DNA of 64,000 nt, from contig OX463806.1 in the NCBI GenBank assembly GCA_949825045.1, positions 41,998,208 to 42,062,207 on the forward strand, given 5' to 3'. The notes below the pieces were generated by a model. It was not told where the DNA came from. It did not search any database and saw only the letters and a program-made list of their open reading frames with translations. Source of the DNA: Argyresthia goedartella. Taxonomy: Eukaryota; Arthropoda; Insecta; Lepidoptera; Argyresthiidae. Positions 29,312 through 39,789 of this stretch are shown here, in pieces (position 1 is the stretch's first letter; each line of letters starts with the position of its first letter). Both the position numbers and the translations under genes were made by a program.

Positions 29312-30160
29312 ATGGCCGAGTTAAACCAGGCTGTCACCGATTTTGATACCACAGTCAAAGCCGGTGACGCTTATATGGTTGGCGATGCTGAGGGATGTGA
29401 AGATTTGTTAGATAAAAATGGTCACTGTCTAAGAGTTATTAAACAGAATATCCGCAGCGTCGACTGTAATTTTGGCAATTTTAAGTACTACAGACTAAAA
29501 ATCGATTACGATTTCATTATATTCTCACCGAATGTTGGCTTCGCCACCTATAAGTGTACTACCATGTCTTCGCGAATATTATCGGTTCTCAACTCAATAT
29601 CATATTAATCAAAATAGCGGTATAGTAGTATAAGCTAAGTATAACCGAAACGTCCATCGTCCCCACGTCCATGAACCTGAACTCAATGATGACGACTGCG
29701 GTCATAGAAGAAGGTGCTGCGCATGTTATCATTTATATTTAACGATCGCTTTAAAAAGACAACGTTGATGATTTCCTAAATCCTATCAATTGTCTTCTAA
29801 ATGACCTTAAATCTTCACCTGATATTATAATGATTGGTGACATAAATATTGATATATCGGATGGAAACTCGGACTCTAGATATTTTGGTTCATTGAGGCT
29901 ATCTGGCTTTCTTCCGTCACATACCTTCCCGACGAGAGACCGCTCTTGTTTAGACCATTTATTTGCAAAATCTAATACAAATAAAATGACTACGCTAGTA
30001 TGCAACTCAACAGTAACTGACCATAGTTGTGTCATGTTATCAATCCCAATTAATAAGCACACTGGATCTCCCAAACCGACGACCTTGTGTAAGAAAGTGA
30101 ACTACGAGGCAGTCCTCTGTGATTTCCAATTATAGATTGGATTGACGTGTTGAATGATCC
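29312..30160 (+). pseudogene. LINE endonuclease relic
   Basis: A LINE ORF2 N-terminus: NGHCLRVIKQNIRSVDCNFG (about 29420) with the N-terminal Asn motif, and RLKIDYDFIIFS. After frame breaks between 29580 and 29760 it continues with DDFLNPINCLLNDLKSSPDI, then IMIGDINIDI (GDxNxD catalytic block, about 29832), SCLDHLFA and VTDHSCVMLSIP (SDH-equivalent with T, about 30012). The reading runs to IDWIDVLNDP near 30160, where it joins Tc1 transposase sequence directly. CR1/Jockey group. Confidence 0.75.
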
Positions 30161-30933
30161 AAAGTATAACAAGAAAGTAGTGGAAAGAAACAAAATGTGG
30201 GGCTTTTTTTTAGAACTTGGTGTTGGACCTGTCAGGAAAATAGAAGGCAACATGGATAAATTCCAGTACAAGAATATATTAGAACAAGTCATGCTGCCCT
30301 ATGTCGAGCAAAATTTACCGGTCATTTGGACTTTCCAACATCATAATGATCCGAAACTCACTGCAAAAGTAGTAAAAGACTTCTTAAGGAGGCAGTCTGT
30401 GACAGTTTTGGAATAGCCCCCGTACAGTCCGGATTTGAATCCAATAGAAAATTCGGGGTACCAGGTGAAAAAGACAGTGGCGACAAAGCGGATATCAAAC
30501 GTCGATCAACTTTACACAGCTTTTTTAGAAGCATGGGAGCAAATTCCGGTAAAAGCTTGTACAAAATTGATCGCTGCCATGCCCAAGAGAATGTATGACA
30601 AAGAACATGCGACCAAATATTGACAGGTACCGAATATTTTTAAATGTTTTAGGAATTTTGTGGGATAAAGAAAATTTAAATAATAACAATTTTTTTAAAT
30701 TACTTCTAAGCAAATGGAGTGTGTTCAATGTTCAATATATGGCTATATCTTTGTTAAGTGTATACTGCTTGTAATTAGGATAAACCGAATAAAATATTAG
30801 AAACAGACAAGTTTTGTTCATAGTATTTCATTTTTAAACTGTGTAGCAAGTTCCAACAACAGAGAGAAAAGAGGAATAGCTTAGTTATTTTAATATGCAT
30901 TCAGTGTATGTAATTATTTGACCACCACTGTAT
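30160..30933 (+). pseudogene. Tc1-like transposase relic and right terminal repeat
   Basis: From about 30160 the plus strand encodes the second half of a Tc1-type DDE transposase: GVGPVRKIEGNMDKFQYKNI, VIWTFQHHNDPK, a TAG, PPYSPDLNPIEN and MPKRMYD. In the intact-looking copy at 36941-37966 the same places read FQHDNDPKHT and NPIEHLW. Here the second catalytic Asp is His, so the enzyme would be dead even without the stops. TAATTATTTGACCACCACTG at about 30910 is the right terminal repeat of the same family. The left half of the element is missing. Confidence 0.8.
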
Positions 30934-30938
30934 AAACA

Positions 30939-31038
30939 TCCATGACCTGGGTTTTTCTTCTGTATCCCCAGCCGGGGATCGAACACGGGACCTCTCGCAT
31001 GGCGGGCAGAGCCACAACCGCTGCGCTACAGAGGTCGT
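30939..31038 (-). repeat. tRNA-derived SINE head, minus strand
   Basis: In reverse, GACCTCTGTAGCGCAGCGG and then GCCCGCCATGCGAGAGGTCC and GTGTTCGATCCCCGGCTGG match the tRNA-like head of the SINE at 33273-33485 (B box GTTCGATCC). The body ends early, in AGAAAAACCCAGGTCATGGA. Confidence 0.8.
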
Positions 31039-31039
31039 C

Positions 31040-32480
31040 AATTACCTATCTATTGTTTTCCATACCTCGCATGGTAGGTGCCATGCATCCAACCTGCGAT
31101 ATGTTAGATAGTATTTCACAGAATATTTGTGTCTGACAATCCGCGATGGTTGATTGACAGACACAATTTTCAATTTCAATTTGTTTATTTTCCATTGTAG
31201 CATTACAGATAAACCATTCCGTTACAAAACGACGAATTATGTGATCGAAGTGGGTTATTTATATTTGAGTGTCGTATTTACCCTTAGAACCGACAGTACC
31301 TACCTAATAAATTATAGCGAGCATACGTATTGTATTACATCCTTGGATGATCGGGCATCCTTAAATTATCGGGAATTAGTATGAGTGGTGGCACAAGTCA
31401 GCATTAGATAAATACGAGTACGCTAGTAATAGGTCTACAAATCCTAAAGGTAACAAAATCACCAAAATATATTTTTCCTACCCAAAATGGATAAATGAAC
31501 ACCAAAAGTTACAAAAAAATTCAGGGCAAAATACTGCGGTAGCTTTGGTGAAGGGTAAAGGGGGTGAGCGAAGCGAAGCCCCCTTTATCCTTCGTGTTAG
31601 GTTGAACATGTAAGAACAACAAAAAATACTTAAAACATAAACTTAAGTACACAAGACATAAAAAGAAGTTTGGTGATCATTTATCCAAACACAATTTGGT
31701 GGTCATTTATCCATTCTGGTTGTCATTACGAATTTATTGGTAGTAAAATAGGTGCGTTTTTGGTAATCGTTTAAACACAAGCCAATCCTAAACAACCAGT
31801 GGTCTGTTACAAAAAACTGTCAGATGTCAACAAAGTGACCAATAGAAATAATTACAAATTCATTTATAAATATTGTGTTTATTGTTCGTCACTTTGTTCA
31901 CACGTCATACTCTGTACGCCCGTTTGGAATGATAGGCCCATCGACATAAATTAAGTACGCATACCCGAACTAACTTTCAAAGCGTTTTGGAACCATAAAT
32001 AAATAACTAAATTAAATATACCAAAAATACCGACTGCAGTACACTAAAAAGTACAAAACAAGCAGATATGTTTTAACGTATTTATAAGTAGTACAGTACT
32101 ATAGTACCGTACCGTACAGTACAGTGTTTAGTTCATTTAATAGTATCACATTTAGTAATTTTACAAAACACAGCGACGAAATTTCGATAAATCTGAGTTG
32201 AAAACGAACTCATAGCCTGTGCAAGATTAGTATATATTTCCGTACTCGACTTATAAAGCCCTTTATTTTGATATCCCCACTCGAGAATCTTGAAAAAAGA
32301 TTTTTGCCCGCACATTTAAGCGCACTAAATTCGCCATTTTGTACTATTTAATGTACCCAGTGACACTCGCGCTTTCAAGACGAATCTAATGAAGTATCAT
32401 GAATTAAGATCAATTCATCCGTTTAGTAGTTACGAGCGAATCCCATAATGCCATAAAAAATAATTTAATAAATAAAAATA
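31040..32480. other. Non-coding region with small inverted repeats
   Basis: No coding region recognised. GAAGGGTAAAGGGGG (31553) pairs with CCCCCTTTATCCTTC (31582-31596), and TGTGTCTG (31128) with CAGACACA (31156). Repeated 'GGTCATTTATCCA' words lie near 31673-31712, suggesting a decayed MITE between about 31470 and 31800. Confidence 0.5.
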
Positions 32481-32482
32481 AT

Positions 32483-32745
32483 TTTGTAACTATTTATTTC
32501 GGCTTATTGAAATATTTGTATTAGATAAGCACAAACAATTTTTAAAAGAGATCTGAAAATTGTCAGTGTTGGATAGAAGGGCGAACATCGGAACACTGTT
32601 GGATAAAAGGGCGAAGAAACTACAACAGATTAGTTTCTTCGCCCTTCTATCCAACAGTGTTCCGATGTAGAGAAGAGGCAAAAAAAATACGTTTGCTAAG
32701 TATATGTAGGTAAAGATCTACAGTAATAAAGAAATTTGAGTTTTA
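32483..32745 (+). repeat. 3' UTR copy of the 6.8-11.1 kb LINE family, with internal palindrome
   Basis: The AATTTTTAAAAGAGATCTGAAA, GAGAAGAGGCAAAAAAAATA and CTACAGTAATAAAG blocks match 10805-11045. Inserted in the middle is an inverted duplication: 32586-32621 pairs with 32632-32667 (36-bp arms, one mismatch). The tail is degraded to TTGAGTTTTAG. Confidence 0.8.
32586..32667. repeat. 36-bp-arm palindrome
   Basis: CATCGGAACACTGTTGGATA and the following 16 bases at 32586-32621 are reverse-complemented at 32632-32667 with a 10-nt loop and one mismatch. Confidence 0.95.
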
Positions 32746-32859
32746 GTTTGGAATTTGAATAGACATACAGGTTAAAGATAAATCCCTCCTTTTCCCGCTG
32801 CGCTGCAGTCGGTTAAAAAGCACCCCTGTTGGAATTTGTTGGGGTTTACAGACAAAAAG

Positions 32860-33235
32860 CAGCTACTGTTAGCTAGTTAGTTAGCCTTATGGCGTAACTC
32901 TCTGAAGTTCATAGCGTGTCTATGGTTCATCTCATGCTCATACAATTTCATCGATTGCGGGGTATCACCGAAGGCTTCTAGGCTTCATTCAATGAGCTTG
33001 TGTTTGGCCTCCATAATGATGCTACTTGCGTGATACCAATTTGACAGATGAAGCTGGCGTCCTGAGGTCCTTGTTCCATGCCCCTACTAAACAAGTGGTA
33101 AGGCCACAGAAATATGTCTAGATATTTCTGTGGCCTTACCAAAGCCAAAGTGTCAAAATGTTGATAACATCCTCTTTGCGTCGATATGGAAGTTGATATC
33201 ATAGGACATTTTGGCTGTGCACATAGTATTTTTAT
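32860..33235. repeat. Unassigned sequence with 19-bp-arm palindrome
   Basis: GGTAAGGCCACAGAAATAT at 33097-33115 is exactly inverted at 33122-33140, with a 6-nt loop. The surrounding minus-strand open reading (33202-32978) has no recognisable domain. Confidence 0.6.
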
Positions 33236-33272
33236 GTTTCTTTAGGATGTGTATCTTCTTCGACGTCTTCGA

Positions 33273-33490
33273 CGACCTCTGTAGCGCAGCGATTGGGGCT
33301 CTGCCTACCATGCTAGAGGTCCCGGGTTCGATCCCCGGCTGGGGTTAAAAAAAACCCCAGGTCTTGGATGTTTATATATGTGTGACGTCGCTGTTTCTGG
33401 TTCCCACGACACAGGGTATCCTAGTGTGGGGCCAGAAGCAATGTATGTGTCTGAATATAATTGTTTATGTTTATGTATATAGAGATCTAT
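33273..33490 (+). mobile_element. tRNA-derived SINE, nearly complete
   Basis: The tRNA-like head GACCTCTGTAGCGCAGCGAT is A-box-like. GGTCCCGGGTTCGATCCCCG holds a good B box (GGTTCGATCC, about 33325). The body is GTCTTGGATGTTTATATATG, CAGGGTATCCTAGTGTGGGG and CCAGAAGCAATGTATGTG. Pol III transcription from the internal promoter is the expected mode. Other pieces of this family lie at 19073, 30939 (minus) and 57160. Confidence 0.85.
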
Positions 33491-34570
33491 TTCAGATTAT
33501 GCGCCATCATATATACCTGATGCTAAGTTTATTTAAAATTACCCATCTAATCAAATCGATTTAAATGATCATCTTCTGCTCGAGTCAACGGTCATCTCAA
33601 ACAAGAACAGCCCAAAAAGTTGTCAAATCAAAACTAGAGAACCGATTAGAAATTTCCTGGTTCTTCCTGTTTTACCTAGAGTAACGTTGTTGAATGTTGT
33701 CGAAATCGTTTTAAAGAGCCTCAAGTTATGTCTGTCAATCCTGTAAAAGTTCAACAATATGACTTGATGGGAGAATAACCTCATTGCATTTCACTTCTTA
33801 CATAAACTCATACTTTATCTGTCAAAATCTCACGGTAAATTTAGTTCCTTTCGATTTATCAACCGAGTTTTTAGAATGCCAATCAAGATACTAACAGAAT
33901 CACGCTGGGTTGCGCAGGAACTAAACACTTTTCATTTATAAGTCGGCAATGAATGGCAAAAAAACTGAAACAATCAGTCCTCAAAATATCAATATTTAAC
34001 TTTCTGTTACACCCTGTGGAAATTTACTGTAGAATGCGCGTAATTGTAGGTGTTAATTTAATTTTTCTAAGGCACAAAATAAAATTTACAAATTCAGGAA
34101 TGCTTTAAGATACAATAATCGACGGACCTATTTAAAATTAAAAACCCGTTTTAAAATTTTTTTTACTTGCACAACAACTACAAACTAAGAGAATAAGCTC
34201 CCCCGGGTCGTATCAGAAGAAAATACAAGAATTTGTGAAGTAAAGTGCATTGTTAGAGCAGGCGGAGAATGGTTCTAATCCCCAACATATGTCTGTGTGT
34301 AGTGTTCTTGGATAAATTGGTTCCCAGTAATATTTTCTTAGAGATCTTGACTCTATGGGTTTCAGGTGGATCTGAGAAATCAAGTCTTAATTTATTTTAT
34401 GTAGTGCCTTGTATTGTACTTAATAATAATTGTACTTAATTATAATTCAACTGCAGACATGTTTTTATATTAATGTCTAATATATACCTAACGTTATCAA
34501 TTTGCTACTGGAAATTTAATAAGTTATAATAAGGAATAAAATAGTAGTTTATGTGACTGCTGCATGATAA
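33491..34570. other. AT-rich spacer
   Basis: No coding or repeat structure recognised. Confidence 0.4.
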
Positions 34571-34573
34571 ACT

Positions 34574-35056
34574 GTAACTGTACATAAATAGGCATTAAAA
34601 CTCGAGAGTGGGTTTATGAAACGAGCCGAAGGCGAGTTTCATAATAATATCACTCGAGAGTTTTAATGCCTATTTATGTACAGTTACATACACTAGTTTA
34701 TCTACACACATATCATAAGCTCTCTTTGATGTGTTCAGGAACCGCATGTTTGACCGGCATTGTGGTTCTGCAATTGTTTAGCTTGTTCTTTAGTACCAAC
34801 TTCACGAAGACGGGCGTCGGCGTTCGAAATTTGAATGTCAGTACCAATTTCACAGACAAACTAGGGACGGCACGCGGGTGGGCGTCGGCGTTCGAAATTT
34901 GAATGTCATTATATGTAGAAAAACTACACATAATGACCATTATGTGTAGTTTTCCAGATACGAAAAGAGTTTTTACCAAGTAGTTTAACATAATGCCGAT
35001 CGTAACGTGCGGTTTTTGAACGCAGTAAAGAGGGTGATACGTGTGTAGATAAAAGT
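34574..35056. mobile_element. Repeat 'H' copy 1: 37-bp-arm hairpin plus TIR element
   Basis: A hairpin occupies 34574-34687: 37-bp perfect arms (GTAACTGTACATAAATAGGC...) with an inner pair TTATGAAAC/GTTTCATAA. It is followed by a TIR element at about 34692-35056 whose ends are AGTTTATCTACACACATATC and ACGTGTGTAGATAAAA (inverted). Within the element, CTACACATAATG/CATTATGTGTAG is a further inverted repeat. The same two-part order occurs at copies 4 and 5. There is no coding capacity. Confidence 0.85.
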
Positions 35057-35308
35057 TGTTAAGTAAGTATGGCTCAGTCATACTCGAATCCGAAAAAGCC
35101 TGTGCCCCTCAGTGGAGACATTAATGGGCTTTTACTATTTGTTTATAATAAGTAAGTATAAAGAAGTTTGTCTGTTTACAATGTTCTTATTACTGCGAAC
35201 AAATATAATGACGGTATTACAAATCAAATGAACTCTCTGATAAAACACAATCACTAAATAATTAATCGAGCGAGCGAAGCGTCACGTTTCGAGATTGGCC
35301 AAAAATAC

Positions 35309-35816
35309 GACCTTCAAGCTGTAATCCTCACCGTTGAAACCATAAAAATAGTCCAGAAATAGTCCTAAATAGTCCACAAAGAAAGAAAAATAGTCCTCTT
35401 ATAGTTCCGAAGTTATAGCTATAGGTTGGTGAGGATTACGGCTTGACGTCAAGCTGTAATCCTCATCTCTCGTGCAAGCAAACGGAAGGGCCTATCGACA
35501 GAAATAGTCCACACGGCATGCCAAATTTCAGAAATAGTCCTTAAACGATTCCAGAGTTATTAAGACATCTTGGTGAGGATTACAGCTTGAACATTTGATA
35601 TCATCAAATATCTTCGGAACGCCTACGACTTTCAGTTTGAAATTTGAGCCAAAAAATAGTCCAGAAATAATCCACCGAAGCAATAATGATTTCCACCTGG
35701 TTAACTTTGAAGAAGTGCATTTAAAATACAATGTTTGATTTCCCATACATTTCAATACATGTACAGTCGTGTACAAACTAATAATAATAAAACCCTAATA
35801 AACCGGTTTATACCGG
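35309..35816 (+). repeat. Left arm of the large inverted-repeat structure
   Basis: The motif TTCAAGCTGTAATCCTCACC appears at 35313-35332, as a 40-bp near-palindrome at 35428-35467 (centre TTGACGTCAA), and inverted at 35572-35591. It therefore brackets two modules of about 135 and 145 bp. Short AATAGTCC words recur between them. The inner end is AAACCGGTTTATACC. Confidence 0.85.
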
Positions 35817-35976
35817 GATTCAATCAAAGGGCCTGTTTTTAATCTCTGAAAACTAACGGTAGTGTAATATTGTAGGAAAGTGAGGGACATATAGCGCATA
35901 GCTCTGTCCCTCACGTTCATGACACTTAACTTTTCTCCGATTCTCCCATTTAGCCGGACTTACACCAGTTTTGATA

Positions 35977-36113
35977 ACCGCTAAATACAGTTTAAGTACA
36001 ACCTTAATACAACACGGATGGTTAGGGGCAACCTGGCTGACAGGCAATAAGCTTGCCCTGCTTGAGTACGTTTCTTGCCTTATGCTTGTTGTACTTAAAC
36101 CGTATTTAACGGC
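35977..36113. repeat. 27-bp imperfect inverted repeat
   Basis: AACCGCTAAATACAGTTTAA... at 35977-36003 is inverted at about 36087-36113 (GTTGTACTTAAACCGTATTT...). It looks like a small MITE remnant inside the large structure. Confidence 0.65.
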
Positions 36114-36571
36114 TATAAAAAGCCCTTAGAAGACTGAACCTTAAATGAGTTTTTTGTTGTACATAAGTGCGTGACAGTGATTTGGATTTTGAACGGGTCT
36201 TCGAGCCCCGGTTGTAGCTATGATATACATTTTATATATTTATATAGTTGAGCTAAGATGTAAACAACAATGGCGGAATTTGTATCGCGAACGCGCTGGC
36301 AAAATTTAGTCGAAATAAGATTTTGCCGAAACTTTTAAAGACATCTTAAAGCATTTTTCGGTGGAAATTAAGGCACGAATGTTTAAAAATCACGTCAATC
36401 GGTACATGACAATTGCAATAATGACATCATTGCAATGGAAGAAAGTGTTAAGAACTGACAGTCAATGTGTAAAGGATAAGGATTCTGTACTCACAAAACA
36501 AAATTTGAAAAAAGAAAGATCCATTAATGTTCATTATAGTTATATGTATAGGTTTATATCACATTTATATA

Positions 36572-38320
36572 CAGTGGTGGTCATATAATTAAGAACGACT
36601 ATTTGAAAACAAGCTTTTTTCAAACTTACGAGAATAACACCAATTGCATATCGTTTTGTATCTCTCTCGGTATCGTAAAACTGTTTTACACAATCGTAGC
36701 ATACAGTTATAATATGATAAATTCAACAATATTATTATATAAGTAAACTTTTGGTATATAATATATCTTAACATGTTATTGCAAACTTACTGGCTGGCCA
36801 CATAATTAAGAACGCTGGATAGTTTATTTTTTTATTCAAATTTAAATAGAGAACACTCTTTAACTAGGCCACTATTCGAGTAATTTTGGCGCCATTTAGT
36901 TCTGTAAAAGTCAAAAAGTTGAGCGTTTCATAATAAAAAAATGGGAAAAAATAAAAGTTGTGATGCATCTACAAGGGAAGTAATAATAAAACTTCGCGAT
37001 ATGAATTGGCCATATAAAAAGATTGCCAATCATTTGCAGTGCTCAAAAACGATGATATTCCACGCTGTGAAGCCTTTTAACACACATCGAACAACTTTAA
37101 ATATTCTTCGTGTACCTAAACAGAGAAAGTCATCTCAGCGAGACGATCGAAATATCGTGCGTTTGGCAAAACAATATCCTTTTAAGGGGTCTAATGAGTT
37201 AAAAAAATAATACTTTGGTGAAAATAACCCTTCAGCGATCTCAGCGCGCACTATCCGAAGGCGATTGGTAGAAGCGAAGTTGAACGGAAGGATAGCAAGA
37301 AAGGTGCCCATGTTGAAACAGTGTCATAGGCAAGCCCGGCTTGCATTTGCTAGGAGGTATGAAAGCTGGACAGCAAGACAGTGGAAAAATGTTCTTTTCT
37401 CTGACGAAACTAAAATTAACAGAGTATGTTCTGATGGGAAACGATATGTTCGACGCCCTCCGAATACAACATTCGACCCCAAGTACACAGAAATGACATT
37501 AAAGCATGGTGGTGGAAATGTGAAAATTTGGGGATGCTTCTCTGGTCATGGTGTTGGACCTGTTAGACTGATAGAAGGAAACATGGATCAATTCCAGTAC
37601 AAAAATATACTCGAAGAAACTATGTTACCATATGCTGAAGACGTACTTCCGATTATTTGGACATTCCAACACGACAACGATCCGAAGCACACTGCACGCA
37701 CCGTTAAAGAATTCCTCACATCTCAATCAGTTTCTGTCTTAGAATGGCCACCGAACAGCCCAGATTTAAATCCCATAGAGCATCTTTGGTGCGAAGTCAA
37801 GAAAAAGGTTTCAAATCGACGATGTGGTAACCTAACTGAGTTATATAACGTTTTTTTAGAAGAATGGCGCTCTATTTCTCTTGAAAAATGACAAAAATTG
37901 ATAGAATCAATGCCTCGTCGATGTAAGGCAGTTATTAAAAGCCATGGTCACGCTACAAACTATTAACTTAGAATAAAATGTATTAAATTATAATTTTTAA
38001 CATTGTCACTGTCTTATTTAATGTGATTTGTAAAATCTAAGTATCTACGGAAACCACTCTCGAGCAGCTTAAGAATCGTTCTTAATTATTTGTCCAGCAT
38101 TTTTACTACTTGAATTTGTAATTATCGATAATCAATTAAATTTGTAAAAAAAATTGTAAATGTTTTAAATATTTACTCCTAACCCCGTTTACTTCATCGA
38201 TGTAGCTATTTCATAACACAACTAATTACTTTTAAGAAGGAACTTAAAAGTACACATAGCATAGTTTTGAAAAAAAATATCTGGTACTACAAATCGTTCT
38301 TAATTATATGACCACCACTG
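36572..38320 (+). mobile_element. Tc1-like transposon with IR/DR-type ends, 1749 bp
   Basis: The ends are CAGTGGTGGTCATATAATTA and its complement, flanked by TA on both sides (36570-36571 and 38321-38322), the normal Tc1/mariner target duplication. Each end contains a second, inner copy of the AATTAAGAACG motif about 210-220 bp inward (about 36800-36819 and 38082-38104). That is the IR/DR arrangement. One transposase gene lies between. It sits inside the 35.3-39.8 kb inverted-repeat structure. Confidence 0.95.
36941..37966 (+). pseudogene. Tc1-like DD34E transposase, two premature stops
   Basis: Read in one frame from ATG 36941 to TAA 37966, this gives 341 codons, the normal length of a Tc1 transposase. 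It is interrupted only by TAA at 37208 and TGA at 37889. The N-terminus has a paired-like helix-turn-helix (STREVIIKLRDMNWPYKKIA, NHLQCSKTMIFHAVK). The catalytic triad is visible: LFSDETKIN, FQHDNDPKHT and WPPNSPDLNPIEHLW, with 34 residues between the second Asp and the Glu. The GGGNVKIWGCFSGHG glycine block lies between. The enzyme would cut and paste its own terminal repeats. Each stop differs by one base from a plausible sense codon, so inactivation appears recent. Confidence 0.95.
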
Positions 38321-38322
38321 TA

Positions 38323-38890
38323 TATAACTTAGTTTTAATCACAATGTTTTTTCGTTTGCGACCATATATTTCTTGGGGAAAGTTATTGATAATGATGGGT
38401 ACTATATTCCCTTGACCGGGCGTAACTTTAAAAAACAACAGCCTGTATAGAGAGGTGAAAAATAAAATTGCTCTGATAAAAACGGTTTCATAGTGAAAGT
38501 TGTTCAGAAAGATGTTTCTAACAACCTCTAATTTGACTACACTTTAATTTTACAGCCTGTATATAAATCACATGTAATGGACTTATAAATTATGATTTAT
38601 TATCATATCTAAAAAAAACAGTCAAAATAAAGTAAGTATAATTGCTAGATCTCTAACCCAACGAGTAGTCAGTAGACTTTATGGTAGACAATAGTATTTT
38701 TTTTACAGTGACAGTAGATTATTATGGAAAGTGGCAGTAAAGTCATGAAAATTACGAATAAATCATGTTGATTTTAAATATTTTCATCATTTTTACATTC
38801 GTTTTAGAGCGTACTATACTTTTTTTAAAAATAATATCCTTTTTGTTTTTTTTGTGCTATCCTTTTCAACGCACCAAAATCCAACACTGG
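38323..38890. other. Interior of the large inverted-repeat structure
   Basis: AT-rich. A 61-codon reading (38765-38950) is phenylalanine/isoleucine-rich but has no homology I recognise. Confidence 0.35.
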
Positions 38891-39109
38891 TTGTCGCATA
38901 GCGTAGCCGGTCTGGCGCAGTGGGGTAATAAAATTGTAACCTCATATTGAGTGGAAATGGTGAGATGATTTGTACCTTTGTAGTTAGGTACCTACAGCAG
39001 GGGGCTAGCTCATCGCCGCAGCTTTGGAGATAAAACGTTGCCTTACGATGTTTTCCATCACCGTAGGAACGTCTGCATAATGTACATTGGTTAAATTACT
39101 TATTTCAAT

Positions 39110-39112
<3 letters not shown>

Positions 39113-39142
<30 letters not shown>

Positions 39143-39212
39143 GGTCAGCAACGGATTCGAACACGCATTCCTGCCTGAGAAGCGAGCATGAAACCACTAG
39201 AACATGGAGCTT
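39113..39212 (-). repeat. TA microsatellite and tRNA-like SINE head
   Basis: A run of about 14 TA/AT dinucleotides (39113-39140) adjoins, on the minus strand, CTCCATGTTCTAGTGGTTTC, ATGCTCGCTTCTCAGG and GTGTTCGAATCCGTTGC. Those include A-box-like and B-box (GTTCGAATCC) motifs. Stem pairing is too poor for a working tRNA, so it is more likely a SINE head or tRNA pseudogene. Confidence 0.6.
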
Positions 39213-39215
39213 AAT

Positions 39216-39775
39216 TGGTATAAACCGGTTTATTAGGGTTTACCCCATTATTATTTTGTAGACGACTGTACATTTATCGAAATGTATAGGAAATTAAACA
39301 TTGCATTTTTAATGTAGTTCTTCAAAGTAAACCAGGTGGAAATTATTTTTGTTTTGGTGGACTATTTCTGGACTATTTTTTGGCACAAATATCAAAATGA
39401 GAGTCGAAGGCGGTCCGGAGATATTTGATGTTATCAAATGTTCAAGCTGTAATCCTCACCAAGATGTCTTAATAACTCTGGAATCGTAGAAGGACTATTT
39501 CTGAAATTTGGCATGACGTGTGGACTATTTCTGGACTAATTTTTGAAACCCAAACAAAGTCGATAGGCCCTTCCGTTTGCTTGCACGAGAGATGAGGATT
39601 ACAGCTTGACGTCAAGCTGTAATCCTCACCAACCTAAAGCTATAACTTCGAAACTATAAGTGGACTAATTTTCTTTATTGGTGGACTATTTATGTCTATT
39701 TCTGGATTATTTTTTAGCATTTTCAAATTTCATTTTCATGAAGGTTTCCATGGTTAGGATTACAGCTTGAAGGTC
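39216..39775 (-). repeat. Right arm of the large inverted-repeat structure
   Basis: Reverse complement of 35309-35816 with substitutions and short indels. The marker motif occurs at 39441-39460, as a near-palindrome at 39591-39630, and inverted at 39752-39771, mirroring the left arm. Confidence 0.85.
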
Positions 39776-39789
39776 TTCCAAAAATGCAT

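Larger units (their letters stand above)
35299..39787. mobile_element. Large inverted-repeat structure, about 0.5-kb arms
   Basis: The left arm (about 35309-35816) and right arm (about 39216-39775) are reverse complements of each other over most of their length, with moderate divergence. The outer ends are GACCTTCAAGCTGTAATCC and its complement. Immediately outside them lie CCAAAAATAC (35299-35308) and CCAAAAATGC (39778-39787), a 9/10 match in direct orientation. The interior holds the Tc1-like transposon at 36572-38320, plus a tRNA-like SINE head and an AT microsatellite. Long TIRs with a 9-10-bp target duplication would suit a Mutator-like element, but no transposase of that type is visible, so this may be a non-autonomous element. 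Confidence 0.6.

Noticed and set aside
30147..30416. 89-codon reading as a novel fusion gene
   Set aside because: It joins a LINE endonuclease end to a dead Tc1 half. The second catalytic Asp is lost and stops follow immediately.
38895..38935. tRNA-like A box (TCTGGCGCAGTGG)
   Set aside because: No B box follows at the right distance and no cloverleaf can be drawn. At most it is a SINE scrap.
39149..39212. A minus-strand tRNA gene
   Set aside because: The A and B boxes are present, but acceptor and T stems do not pair well and an AT microsatellite follows, as in SINEs.
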